Of a stretch of DNA of 64,000 nucleotides, positions 27,941 to 36,447 are shown in pieces. The notes beneath the pieces are model-generated. The model made no database searches, was not told the DNA's origin, and saw nothing but the letters and a program-made list of their open reading frames with translations. A program made the position numbers and the translations under genes. Positions within the stretch are counted from its first letter, which is position 1; each line of letters opens with the position of its first letter. Origin of the DNA: an uncultured Muribaculaceae bacterium (GTDB taxonomy: Bacteria; Bacteroidota; Bacteroidia; Bacteroidales; Muribaculaceae); assembly GCA_904502025.1 (NCBI GenBank), contig CAJGDJ010000002.1:21697-85696 (forward strand), given 5' to 3'.

Positions 27941-28825
27941 ATGAAAAAATTTTTCATTTCGGCTATGATGTTGTGTGCCGGCGTTCTTTCATACGCTCAA
28001 TTAGTGGAAATTCAATCAATTAATAAGATTGATCTTCCCGAAGGCGTATCGGTTGACAAAGCAACTCTTAGCCCCGACGGTTCTTTTGTTGTCTTCTCTC
28101 AAAACACTAAGGGTGGACTTCACAAAATGGACCTCGCTACTCGTGAAATCAACATGATTTCTAAAGATGGTAACAGTTTTGACCTTAAAATCGCTACCGA
28201 CGGCACTGTCGTGTTCCGCGAAAGCAAAACTGCTGAAAACAAACTTCGTTACACTTCTTTGAAAGCTGTTGACGCTCGTGGAGTGGAAACTACTCTTGTT
28301 GCTCCTACTCGCAACCTTAACGGCTTTGCTGTGAATGGTACTAACGTGATGACTGTTGACAACAATGTTTGTGCTGCTAAGAGCCTTAATGGTGGTGTAG
28401 CTGTGCAAATGCCTGTGGCTTCTATCCGTTATGGTCAACTTTGCATTGATGGTAAAGTGATTTCACCTAACGGCACTGAAGGTGCAAGCTACCTTTGGGC
28501 TTCTATCTCACCTAACGGAACAAAAGTATGCTACTACTATGTTTCAGGAGGTTGCTATGTTGCCGACATCGACGGTTCTAACCCAGTATTCGTTGGTAAC
28601 ATCCGCGCTGCTAAATGGCTCAATGACCTCACTGTTGTAGGTATGCACGATATTGACGATGGTCAAGTTGTAACTTCTTCTAAACTTATCGCTGCATCTA
28701 CCGATGGTAAAGTAAAACAAGAACTCACCCTCGACGAATCAATGGCTATGTTCCCTTCTACAAATGGTAAGAGCATCGCTTACACCACTCCTGCCGGTGA
28801 ATTGTTTATTATTAACCTCAAATAA
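27941..28825 (+). CDS. Secreted TolB-like beta-propeller protein
   Basis: 294 residues. Signal peptide MKKFFISAMMLCAGVLSYAQ. Repeated strands of the PD40/WD40-like type follow (LSPDGSFVVFSQN, ISPNGTKVCYYY, FPSTNGKSIAYTTP), the same SPDG pattern found in TolB propellers. Codons are strongly biased to GGT, GCT, ACT and AAC, as in highly expressed genes. The next gene starts 8 bp downstream, so the two form one operon. Function is unknown; as a periplasmic or surface partner for the amidase-like protein it would make sense but this is inference. Confidence 0.75.
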   Translation: MKKFFISAMMLCAGVLSYAQLVEIQSINKIDLPEGVSVDKATLSPDGSFVVFSQNTKGGLHKMDLATREINMISKDGNSFDLKIATDGTVVFRESKTAENKLRYTSLKAVDARGVETTLVAPTRNLNGFAVNGTNVMTVDNNVCAAKSLNGGVAVQMPVASIRYGQLCIDGKVISPNGTEGASYLWASISPNGTKVCYYYVSGGCYVADIDGSNPVFVGNIRAAKWLNDLTVVGMHDIDDGQVVTSSKLIAASTDGKVKQELTLDESMAMFPSTNGKSIAYTTPAGELFIINLK

Positions 28826-28833
28826 GAAGCGCT

Positions 28834-31800
28834 ATGAAGAAAATATTATTATTAGCTACTGCTGCACTTCTTTCTGTAGGCGCTTCAGCTCAAACATCAA
28901 AAGAAGATGTTCGCATCTATATCAACCCAGGTCACGGATCTTGGGGTCCTAACAACCGCCACATGGCGACTATAGGACATAATCCTATCAGCTCTGAAGA
29001 CCCTGATACAACTGACTTCTTTGAATCAAACACAAACCTTCAAAAAGGTCTTGCATTGCTTGGTAAACTCGAAGAATATGGTGTGCCTTTCGATCGCACT
29101 AAAAACCAAACTAACGATAATCCTAATCGTATTGGTGCTGCTCTCGATTTGAGCCAAAACATCGTAATGAGCCACGTTAAATGTGGTCCTTATCCTTATA
29201 GCAATGTTAAAGACGAAACACTCGGCTACATTCCCGATGACCAACAAAACGACTTTAACCGCACTTTGAGTACAATCGCAGCCGAAGTTGATGCTAACAA
29301 CTTCGATATGTTTATTTCAATTCACTCAAATGCTGCTACTGATGGTAACACTACCAACTACCTCTATTTTGCTTACGACAGCAAATTATTGAAATCAGAT
29401 GGTACTCCAAAAGATGGATATGAAGTAGAAGGTGCTGAATTGAAAGCTGCTGCTATCGAAATGAGCCGTTGTGGTTGGAACCACCGTATCCTCGACCGTC
29501 ACACTCAATGGTCACACTACGATTATACAATGACTAAAGAAGATGTTGCCGCTGGTAAAGGTAAAATCGGTTATCAAGCACTTGGTGTATTGAACCATGC
29601 TGTTCCCGGTTACTTGGTAGAAGGTTACTTCCACACTTATCAACCAGCTCGTCACCGTGCGATGAACTTCGATGTTGACCAACTCGAAGGTGTTGACTAT
29701 GCTCGTGGTGTAGCTGACTACTTTGGTTGGGAAAAAGAATCTTACGGTGCTATTTATGGTGTTGTTCGTGATAAAAACGTAAAATTCTCTGACGCGGTTT
29801 TCACTCCTAAAGCGGGTACTCCTGACGTTTACAAACCACTTAACGATGTAGATGTTACTCTTAAAGATAGCGAAGGTAATGTAGTTGATACTTACAAAAC
29901 CGACGTTAACTACAACGGTGCGTTTGTATTCAAAAAAGTTCAACCAGGTAACTATACAGTTGAATTCTCTCACCCAGCATACAAACCTGAAGTTTATGCT
30001 GACAACAAACCATCTTCTGAGCCTATTACTCTTAACGTAACAGTGAAACCTGCGGTTACTGAATACCCTTATGTATTCCTCGCTGACACTTCTTGGACTG
30101 CTCCTGAAGTTGTTTATGTAGATTATCCCGACTCAACTGCAAATAAAGCTGGCTTCAACTTGCTTCCTTTATATGAAACAAAAGCTACAGCATACGATCT
30201 TCTTGCTGAACAATTGGCAGGCAAAACAGTTCGTCGTCAATTAGTTCGTGACGACAAGGCATATGTTCTCGCTCTTGACGAAGCGAACGAACCATATATC
30301 TATGTCGCTGACCTTGCAAACAATACAGCAAATGCTCTTGATATGACTGCAGTTGCTATGGGTACAAATGGCAAACTTAAAATCTCTGATATCGCTCTTA
30401 CTGCCGACCACTACCTCATCGCTTGTGGTATGTCAGGTAACCACTACGACAATGCTTCTGCATCAGGTCGTGGCGAAGAAAGAGGTACTGTAAAAGTTTA
30501 CTATTGGAGCAATAATGAAGAAACAAAACTTCCTGAAACATGTAATGCATGGTTTGAAACCAAAACTTCTTCTAACATGACATATGCTATCGTTGGTGGA
30601 ACAATGGCTTACTCAGGAACTCTTGCTGAAGGTAAACTCACTCTTACTTCTCAACATGGCACAAAAACAGCTGATATCGCAATGCGTATGGAACGCCTTT
30701 TAATTTCTGAAGAAAAATATATCGGCGACGAACGTCTTGATACTTGGGCTAAAAACTATAACGAAACTATCAATAAATACTTCTATGTTGACCAATTGGC
30801 AACTGATGGTCGTTATGAAATGACTCTTTCTCCACGTAGCACTGAAGATGTTCTTCATTACTTCATCGATGGTAACAAAACTACTCCTATGGAGTTCTAT
30901 TTTGAAGTTACCGGTGCAGCAAACCCTGCAACTATCGAACGTAACGAAACTTTCGTTAACGCAGGTGTAAACGGTGCAAGCTTCTTCAAATATGCTGGTA
31001 AAGACCTGATGGTTGCTCCTAAAGTAAATGAAGAAGGTAAAGTTGCCGGTATCCAACTCTTCGATATCACTGAAGGTATTGCAAAAGCAAAAGAAATTGC
31101 TCTTCAAGGTGCTGAAATCGAACCAGTAGAATACAAATACGCTTCAGCTCACGGTGAACTCGCATTGACTCTTAGCGCAACTGAAGTAACAACCGGTGCT
31201 ACTATCGAATTGTTCCTTGTTGTTGACGGTAAAACTACTAAATTCACTTGTGGTGATTACTATAAATCAGTTAGTCTCGCTAAAAACACTATCACCGGTA
31301 CTGCTAACCCATACGCATACGCATTGAAGGGCGAACTCAATGGTACCAAATTAGCTGTTAGCTACTCATTGAACGCTGCTGCTACTAATGTTACTGTTAA
31401 TGTTCTTAACGCAGAAGGTGAAGTTGTTACATCGGAAGAAATCGGTGCTCAAGAAGCCGGTAACTATACTGATGAAATAGATGTTAGCGAACTCGAAAGT
31501 GCCAGCTACACTTGGGAAATCGTAGTTGACGGTGCTGAAAAAGCAACTATCGAACGTTACGTATCTCACCGTTTCTATCACCCATCAGGTCTTGATATCG
31601 ACAACAACCCTGAAAATGCTTCATTCGGTACTCTCTTCGTTACTGAAGGTTACAACCAAGGTAAAACTTCTAACTCTACTGGTACTTATGTAAGTGCTCA
31701 ACCTAATGGTGCATTTGGTGGTGGTCTTTACATCTTCGACGCTGCTGGTAACCAAATCCTCAATAAAGAAGGTACTGCTCGCTTCTATCCTTCATGGTTG

Positions 31801-32820
31801 ACTAACCAAGACCGCAACCTCGGTTCGGCTACTGCTGCTACAGTTGGTGCCGACTTTAATGAAGTATCAGTTGCTCAAGATGGTCGCATCTTCGTGAACC
31901 GTTACAACTTCTCTGGTGACTACTACTTGGTAGCTGAAAACCTCGAAACTCTTGTTTCTACAGGTGAATTTACTTCACTCCTCGCTGGTAAAACTATGAC
32001 TAACGGTATCTACATGGACGGTGATAACTACTTCGCTGGTCCTGCTCAAACATTCGATGTTTATGGCGCTGGTGAAGATCTCAAACTTCTTGCGATTTCT
32101 CGTCTTGATAACTCTATCGATGCTGTTTACAACAAAAACCTTGCTGTAGAATATGCACTCGGTACTGCAACAGCTCTTCCTGCTCCTACTACTTACGAAC
32201 CACTTAACAAAAAATACACTATCTCATACGACCGTAAAACAAACATTCAATACGACAACGAAGGTGGTGTATGGTATATCCAATATCGTGGTGCTCCTTC
32301 AGCTGAACAACCTGCTCTTGTTTATATTGATGCTAATGGTGAAATCAAATACTTTGAAGGTGCTGGTGGTAAAGCTCGTTACCAAGGTGCTATCGCTGTT
32401 TCTCCCGACGGAAAACGCCTTGTTGCTTCAAGCGCAAGTGGTGTAGCTACAGTATATACTATTGTACGCGCTGAAAACGGTGATATCACTTTGAACGAAG
32501 ACTATCGCTTGACTCACAACATGGGTGGTAGCCTTTACAGTGCTACTTGGGACGCTGCTGGTAACTTCTTCTTGGGTAACGCTTCTAACGAAGTGGTTCA
32601 AGGTTACGCTGTTCCTCGCACTGAAGCTGCTGTAACTCCTGCTGCTGCTAAGTATGCATTCAACACTACTAACGTCGGTATCAACAAAGTTGCTGTTGAC
32701 AACGATGCTAACGCACCTGTTGAATACTACAACCTCCAAGGTGTGAAAGTTTCTAATCCTTCAAATGGTATTTTCATCAAAGTACAAGGTAAGAAAACTG
32801 AAAAAGTTTACATCAAGTAA
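28834..32820 (+). CDS. Giant secreted N-acetylmuramoyl-L-alanine amidase-like protein with C-terminal sorting-like domain
   Basis: 1328 residues. Signal peptide MKKILLLATAALLSVGASAQ. Residues 25-280 resemble Amidase_3: zinc ligands H34 (INPGHGSW), E64 (DFFESN) and H164 (ISIHSNA), and a late Glu in GYLVEGYFHT that matches the catalytic Glu position. A carboxypeptidase-regulatory-like sandwich follows at about 300-395 (PGNYTVEFSHPAYKPE), then a long beta-rich region with propeller-like repeats (AVSPDGKRLVAS near 1190). The end, EYYNLQGVKVSNPSNGIFIK plus a Lys-rich strand, looks like the C-terminal module used for type IX secretion or surface attachment. Codon use suggests strong expression. It may cut peptidoglycan outside the cell; this rests on the intact zinc site. 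Confidence 0.8.
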   Translation: MKKILLLATAALLSVGASAQTSKEDVRIYINPGHGSWGPNNRHMATIGHNPISSEDPDTTDFFESNTNLQKGLALLGKLEEYGVPFDRTKNQTNDNPNRIGAALDLSQNIVMSHVKCGPYPYSNVKDETLGYIPDDQQNDFNRTLSTIAAEVDANNFDMFISIHSNAATDGNTTNYLYFAYDSKLLKSDGTPKDGYEVEGAELKAAAIEMSRCGWNHRILDRHTQWSHYDYTMTKEDVAAGKGKIGYQALGVLNHAVPGYLVEGYFHTYQPARHRAMNFDVDQLEGVDYARGVADYFGWEKESYGAIYGVVRDKNVKFSDAVFTPKAGTPDVYKPLNDVDVTLKDSEGNVVDTYKTDVNYNGAFVFKKVQPGNYTVEFSHPAYKPEVYADNKPSSEPITLNVTVKPAVTEYPYVFLADTSWTAPEVVYVDYPDSTANKAGFNLLPLYETKATAYDLLAEQLAGKTVRRQLVRDDKAYVLALDEANEPYIYVADLANNTANALDMTAVAMGTNGKLKISDIALTADHYLIACGMSGNHYDNASASGRGEERGTVKVYYWSNNEETKLPETCNAWFETKTSSNMTYAIVGGTMAYSGTLAEGKLTLTSQHGTKTADIAMRMERLLISEEKYIGDERLDTWAKNYNETINKYFYVDQLATDGRYEMTLSPRSTEDVLHYFIDGNKTTPMEFYFEVTGAANPATIERNETFVNAGVNGASFFKYAGKDLMVAPKVNEEGKVAGIQLFDITEGIAKAKEIALQGAEIEPVEYKYASAHGELALTLSATEVTTGATIELFLVVDGKTTKFTCGDYYKSVSLAKNTITGTANPYAYALKGELNGTKLAVSYSLNAAATNVTVNVLNAEGEVVTSEEIGAQEAGNYTDEIDVSELESASYTWEIVVDGAEKATIERYVSHRFYHPSGLDIDNNPENASFGTLFVTEGYNQGKTSNSTGTYVSAQPNGAFGGGLYIFDAAGNQILNKEGTARFYPSWLTNQDRNLGSATAATVGADFNEVSVAQDGRIFVNRYNFSGDYYLVAENLETLVSTGEFTSLLAGKTMTNGIYMDGDNYFAGPAQTFDVYGAGEDLKLLAISRLDNSIDAVYNKNLAVEYALGTATALPAPTTYEPLNKKYTISYDRKTNIQYDNEGGVWYIQYRGAPSAEQPALVYIDANGEIKYFEGAGGKARYQGAIAVSPDGKRLVASSASGVATVYTIVRAENGDITLNEDYRLTHNMGGSLYSATWDAAGNFFLGNASNEVVQGYAVPRTEAAVTPAAAKYAFNTTNVGINKVAVDNDANAPVEYYNLQGVKVSNPSNGIFIKVQGKKTEKVYIK

Positions 32821-32848
32821 GTTGTAAATCTAAATTAACCTCTATATG

Positions 32849-32880
32849 GCGAGCAATCCACATGGGTTGCTCGCTTTTTT
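32849..32880 (+). terminator. Intrinsic terminator after the amidase-like gene
   Basis: Stem GCGAGCAA (32849-32856) with TTGCTCGC (32867-32874), then six T residues. Confidence 0.9.
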
Positions 32881-32897
32881 ATTCCAATTCTTTATGT

Positions 32898-32905
32898 TAT
32901 TTTTG
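32898..32905 (+). promoter_or_regulatory. Promoter -7 box for dtd
   Basis: TATTTTTG matches TAnnTTTG, 21 bp before the dtd ATG at 32927 and directly behind a terminator. Confidence 0.5.
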
Positions 32906-32926
32906 CAGATAATAAATTGAATTAAT

Positions 32927-33379
32927 ATGCGACTTGTAATACAACGCGTGAGCCAGGCTTCAGTAACTGTTGATGGCGAAGTAAAATCAGCAATAGGAGA
33001 TGGACTTATGGTGCTTGTGGGAGTGGAGCATGGCGACACTCTCGACGATGTAAAATGGTTAGTAGGCAAAACAGTTGCCCTACGCATTTTTGACGATGAA
33101 AATGGAGTAATGAACCGTTCGATCATCGATGCAGGTGGCGAAGTATTGGCAGTGAGCCAATTTACCCTCACCGCATCGACTCGGAAAGGCAATCGCCCTT
33201 CATATATTCGTGCTGCAGGTCATGATGTGGCTGTGCCACTTTATGAGGCTTATTGCAAGCAAGTGAGTGAAGCCCTCGGCAAAGAAACCGGCAGAGGTGT
33301 GTTTGGTGCCGACATGAAGGTTGAACTTATCAACGACGGTCCCGTTACTATTATTATTGATTCAAAACTCAAAGAATGA
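32927..33379 (+). CDS. dtd: D-aminoacyl-tRNA deacylase
   Basis: Removes D-amino acids (and glycine) mischarged on tRNA. 150 residues, the usual size. Signature motifs are SQFTLTASTRKGNRPSY near residue 78 (SQxT loop) and the cis-proline motif NDGPVTIIID at the C-terminus. RVSQASVTVDGEV at the start is also diagnostic. Its stop overlaps the following MazG-like gene by the ATGA arrangement, so the two are translationally coupled. Confidence 0.96.
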   Translation: MRLVIQRVSQASVTVDGEVKSAIGDGLMVLVGVEHGDTLDDVKWLVGKTVALRIFDDENGVMNRSIIDAGGEVLAVSQFTLTASTRKGNRPSYIRAAGHDVAVPLYEAYCKQVSEALGKETGRGVFGADMKVELINDGPVTIIIDSKLKE

Positions 33380-33720
33380 ACAACAAGGAAGATATATCAA
33401 TACGCGAGGCCCAAAAGATGGTTGATAATTGGATAAAGACCATAGGAGTGAGATATTTTTCGCCTCTTACAAATATGGCTATTCTTGCCGAAGAAACGGG
33501 TGAGGTGGCTCGCATTATGGCTCGGTTGCATGGCGACCAATCGTTCAAAGAAGGAGAAAATCCCAATCTCGCCGATGAGCTTGCCGACCTATTATGGGTT
33601 ACAATGGCAATAGCCAATCAGGAGGGCATCGACCTCACTGAGGCTTTGCGACGAAATCTCGAAAAGAAAACCTTGCGTGACAAAAATCGCCACCTCAATA
33701 ATCCTAAATTAAAAGAATAA
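33376..33720 (+). CDS. MazG-like nucleotide pyrophosphohydrolase
   Basis: 114 residues. The all-alpha NTP pyrophosphatase fold is indicated by LAEETGEVARIMARL near residue 36 (ExxE metal site) and LADELADLLWVTMAIANQEGIDL near residue 64 (second ExxD metal site). This is a single-domain MazG of the iMazG or dUTPase type. It hydrolyses a (d)NTP to monophosphate, perhaps for pool cleaning. It overlaps dtd by 4 bases. Confidence 0.9.
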   Translation: MNNKEDISIREAQKMVDNWIKTIGVRYFSPLTNMAILAEETGEVARIMARLHGDQSFKEGENPNLADELADLLWVTMAIANQEGIDLTEALRRNLEKKTLRDKNRHLNNPKLKE

Positions 33721-33725
33721 TTGCG

Positions 33726-33733
33726 TAACTTTG
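33726..33733 (+). promoter_or_regulatory. Promoter -7 box for deoC
   Basis: TAACTTTG matches TAnnTTTG, 34 bp before the deoC ATG at 33768. Confidence 0.5.
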
Positions 33734-33767
33734 TTACAATATAAAATAATCTCAAAAAATAACTATT

Positions 33768-34652
33768 ATGAGTGATAAATATCGTGATACTATAGCTGCA
33801 AGTAACGTTGTTACCGATGATGAAAAGGTAAAAAAAACTGTTGCTAAAATACTTGTCGACCATTTGGAAGAAAACAAAAATCAAGATGTATATAAATTCT
33901 TGTTCAATGCAATTGATTTGACAACACTCAACTCAACTGATTCACCTCAATCGGTGGCAAAATTTGTGGAACGCGTCAATGCTTTTGAAGAAGAATATGG
34001 CGAATTAAAAAATGTGGCAGCGATATGTGTATATCCTTGTTTTGCACAAATCGCTCGTTCGGTGCTTGAGGTGAGCGATGTGGATATTGCATGCGTATCG
34101 GGAAGCTTTCCCTCGTCTCAATCATTTATTGAAGTAAAGGTTGCCGAAACAGCCCTTGCCGTTGAAGCCGGAGCCGATGAAATAGATATTGTGTTTAATC
34201 TTGGCAACTACTATGATGGCGACTATGAAAGTGTGTGCGACGAAATCGCCGAACTTAAAGCTGTGTGCCGTGATGCCCGATTGAAAGTTATCCTTGAAAC
34301 AGGAGCATTGCAAACTGCTGCCGACATAAAAGCAGCATCAATACTCTCACTCTATTCGGGTGCTGACTTCCTAAAAACATCAACCGGAAAAGGTTATCCC
34401 GGAGCATCGCATGAAGCTGCCTACGTGATGGCTAAATGTATTAAAGAATATCACGATAAAACCGGTAATATGGTAGGGATAAAAATCTCGGGAGGAGTGG
34501 CTACAACCGAAGATGCTGTAGCATATTACACTGTGGTCAAAGAGGTGCTTGGTGAAAAATGGCTCACTAATGAATACTTCCGTATCGGTGCAAGTCGCCT
34601 TGCAAACAATCTATTGAGCGACATTGTTGAAAAAGAAGTGAGATTCTTCTAA
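33768..34652 (+). CDS. deoC: Deoxyribose-phosphate aldolase
   Basis: Splits 2-deoxyribose 5-phosphate to glyceraldehyde 3-phosphate and acetaldehyde in deoxynucleoside breakdown. 294 residues, matching the long Bacteroidota form with an N-terminal extension. The Schiff-base lysine lies in DFLKTSTGKGYPGAS (K near residue 203), and the second active-site lysine in GIKISGGV near 244. VAAICVYPCFAQIAR near 85 is also typical. Co-transcription with the small membrane proteins downstream is possible (10-bp gap). Confidence 0.95.
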   Translation: MSDKYRDTIAASNVVTDDEKVKKTVAKILVDHLEENKNQDVYKFLFNAIDLTTLNSTDSPQSVAKFVERVNAFEEEYGELKNVAAICVYPCFAQIARSVLEVSDVDIACVSGSFPSSQSFIEVKVAETALAVEAGADEIDIVFNLGNYYDGDYESVCDEIAELKAVCRDARLKVILETGALQTAADIKAASILSLYSGADFLKTSTGKGYPGASHEAAYVMAKCIKEYHDKTGNMVGIKISGGVATTEDAVAYYTVVKEVLGEKWLTNEYFRIGASRLANNLLSDIVEKEVRFF

Positions 34653-34662
34653 CAATAATTGT

Positions 34663-35094
34663 ATGGAATATTGGATTTCGATAGATGGTAATAGAGAAGG
34701 ACCGTTTACACGTGAACAACTCCTGCTAAAACGGCTTCCTGCCGACACACTTGTGTGGCATGATGGATTGACACAATGGGAATATGCCGTTAAACTACCT
34801 GAATTGGTGGGAATGTTTACCCCCTACGAGATTGAAAAATCAGGTATAGTTCCGGTTCCACCACCATTATGTCCTCCCACCTATTTGGTGTGGTCCATAC
34901 TATCAACGCTCTGTTGTTGTCAAATATTAGGAATCGTAGCTATTATATATGGCGTGAAAACGAAAACATTATTCGACAGAGGGAAATATGAGGAAGCCGA
35001 AAAATATTCAGAACGAACCGCCCTTTGGTTGATATTAAGCTTCGTAATAGGATTGATAGCTATGCCTATTCAAGTAATGCTCTCATTGATATGA
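34663..35094 (+). CDS. GYF_2 domain plus CD225/dispanin-type membrane protein
   Basis: 143 residues. Residues 1-50 form a GYF_2 (DUF4339) domain: YWISIDGNREGPFTREQL and LVWHDGLTQWEYA. From residue 65 two hydrophobic segments follow (YLVWSILSTLCCCQILGIVAIIYG, ALWLILSFVIGLIAMPIQVML) with the CD225 layout of double cysteines and a charged loop. This fusion is common in Bacteroidota; its function is unknown. The stop overlaps the next ATG (ATGA). Confidence 0.85.
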   Translation: MEYWISIDGNREGPFTREQLLLKRLPADTLVWHDGLTQWEYAVKLPELVGMFTPYEIEKSGIVPVPPPLCPPTYLVWSILSTLCCCQILGIVAIIYGVKTKTLFDRGKYEEAEKYSERTALWLILSFVIGLIAMPIQVMLSLI

Positions 35095-35462
35095 TAAAAT
35101 CAAAGAAACGAATCATAGTGCCGTCAGTGCTTGCTGTCGGCATTTTTATAGCTATATATTATCTTTTCGACCCCGTAGATTTCTCTTTCCCACAATGTGT
35201 ATTCTATAAATTAACCGGTTGGGAGTGTGCAGGCTGTGGCAGTCAACGCATGTTTCACTCTTTGCTACATGGCGATATTGCCATGGCTTGGCATTACAAT
35301 GCTGCCATATTAATAGCAACTCCCATTCTTGTAACAATGGCTATTGCCGGAGCATTACGCCACCAAAAACCTCGATTCTATAATGTGATGTATTCACAAT
35401 GGGTAATATGGAGCATAGTGGGCGGCTTAATGGCATGGTGGATTTTACGCAATCTGCTTTAA
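35091..35462 (+). CDS. DUF2752 family membrane protein
   Basis: About 123 residues from the ATG at 35091, which overlaps the previous stop by 4 bases; an open stretch upstream to 35025 lies inside the previous gene. The family motif is LTGWECAGCGSQRMFHSLLHGD (residues about 39-60), with the conserved CPGCG-like cysteines as CAGCG. Three hydrophobic segments. DUF2752 proteins of Bacteroidota often sit next to GYF_2/CD225 genes, as here. Function unknown. Confidence 0.87.
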   Translation: MIKSKKRIIVPSVLAVGIFIAIYYLFDPVDFSFPQCVFYKLTGWECAGCGSQRMFHSLLHGDIAMAWHYNAAILIATPILVTMAIAGALRHQKPRFYNVMYSQWVIWSIVGGLMAWWILRNLL

Positions 35463-35476
35463 TAATCCTTCCCCTT

Positions 35477-36328
35477 TTATAAATCACTAAACAGTCGAGG
35501 TTTTATAACCATACCCACTCGCAACTGAGAGTGAAACTTGTTATAATTGAGCAAACCCTCTCCATATCCGTTATAATATTGCAAAAAGATGTATTGATTA
35601 TGCTTTTTATAAATGCGATAACTTGCCTCAAGAGTCACGTTACAGTTAAAGTCCCACCCTCTACGCTTAGTTAGCAATGTGCTGAAACAAAATTTATCTT
35701 CAAACGCATGTAGCGACATACCCACTTGAAAAATACCATAATAATCAAGAATATCTTTATTATTTTTGTCGTTACCAAAAGGAACCCACCCTTTGGCATG
35801 CACAATAATTTGAGGGTGAACCAAAAAATTTCCTGCCAATGAAACCTTATTCCACGAGCGTGAATCAACACCGGCTTTGCCGTTACTCTCATGCTCGAGC
35901 ATGAGTTTCATTTCGCCAATATAACGACTTTTCGCAAACAATGGTTTCCCAATACCCACCCCGGGATTGAAATTGAGGTCGGTCATCGGTACCGACTCTT
36001 CAAGTACATTCCAAAAGCATTTTTGAGTATAAAACATATATAGATATGTACTCCATGGCAATGTGTTACGAGTGAGGCGTTGTGCTATCGAAATTTGAAA
36101 TTTAGCATCGGTGTTTTGAGAGGTAGGCTTTTTATTTATCGGTGGGCCAAATATAAAATAATTATCTTTATATAATCCAAAATAAGGTTTATCATTATAA
36201 TCATTTTTAATGCTATCAACATCAAAAGCACTATTATCCAAAGCCACAATTTGAGCAACCGATGGCACACCTGACAATAAAAGCATAATAATAGCGACTA
36301 CATCTCTCACTTTTTCCATCTTAGGCAT
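35477..36328 (-). CDS. Outer-membrane phospholipase A (PldA family)
   Basis: About 284 residues from the ATG at 36328 (the next ATG, 36319, is equally possible). Earlier in-frame starts lie upstream of the promoter at 36341 and are excluded. Signal peptide near MEKVRDVVAIIMLLLSGVPSVAQ. The OMPLA catalytic block is intact: EHESNGKAGVDSRSWNK, with the His and Ser of HxSNG and the conserved SRSWN, near residue 140. The remainder is a beta-barrel ending in VGMVIKPRLF. It would hydrolyse phospholipids in the outer membrane. Single gene, divergent from the DUF4369 lipoprotein. Confidence 0.87.
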   Translation of the reverse strand: MPKMEKVRDVVAIIMLLLSGVPSVAQIVALDNSAFDVDSIKNDYNDKPYFGLYKDNYFIFGPPINKKPTSQNTDAKFQISIAQRLTRNTLPWSTYLYMFYTQKCFWNVLEESVPMTDLNFNPGVGIGKPLFAKSRYIGEMKLMLEHESNGKAGVDSRSWNKVSLAGNFLVHPQIIVHAKGWVPFGNDKNNKDILDYYGIFQVGMSLHAFEDKFCFSTLLTKRRGWDFNCNVTLEASYRIYKKHNQYIFLQYYNGYGEGLLNYNKFHSQLRVGMVIKPRLFSDL

Positions 36329-36340
36329 TTTAATATAATA

Positions 36341-36369
36341 CAAAGTTATAAAGTTCATTTTATTATCAA
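36341..36369 (-). promoter_or_regulatory. Promoter for the phospholipase A gene
   Basis: On the minus strand TTG (36367-36369), 18 bases, then TAACTTTG (36341-36348). It sets the transcription start near 36335 and so limits the possible start codons to 36328 or 36319. Confidence 0.65.
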
Positions 36370-36392
36370 TAAATAAATTGGTTAAATTTTTC

Positions 36393-36423
36393 TTTGCAAG
36401 ATAGATTGATATGCTTAACTTTG
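36393..36423 (+). promoter_or_regulatory. Bacteroidota promoter for the DUF4369 lipoprotein
   Basis: TTTG (36393-36396), exactly 19 bases, then TAACTTTG (36416-36423), a full consensus match. Transcription begins near 36430. Confidence 0.78.
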
Positions 36424-36447
36424 TGTGATAAAACAAATATAAAAATA

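Noticed and set aside
29512..29973. Long minus-strand frames opposite the amidase-like gene
   Set aside because: Caused by the strong codon bias of the plus-strand gene; translations have no recognisable domain.
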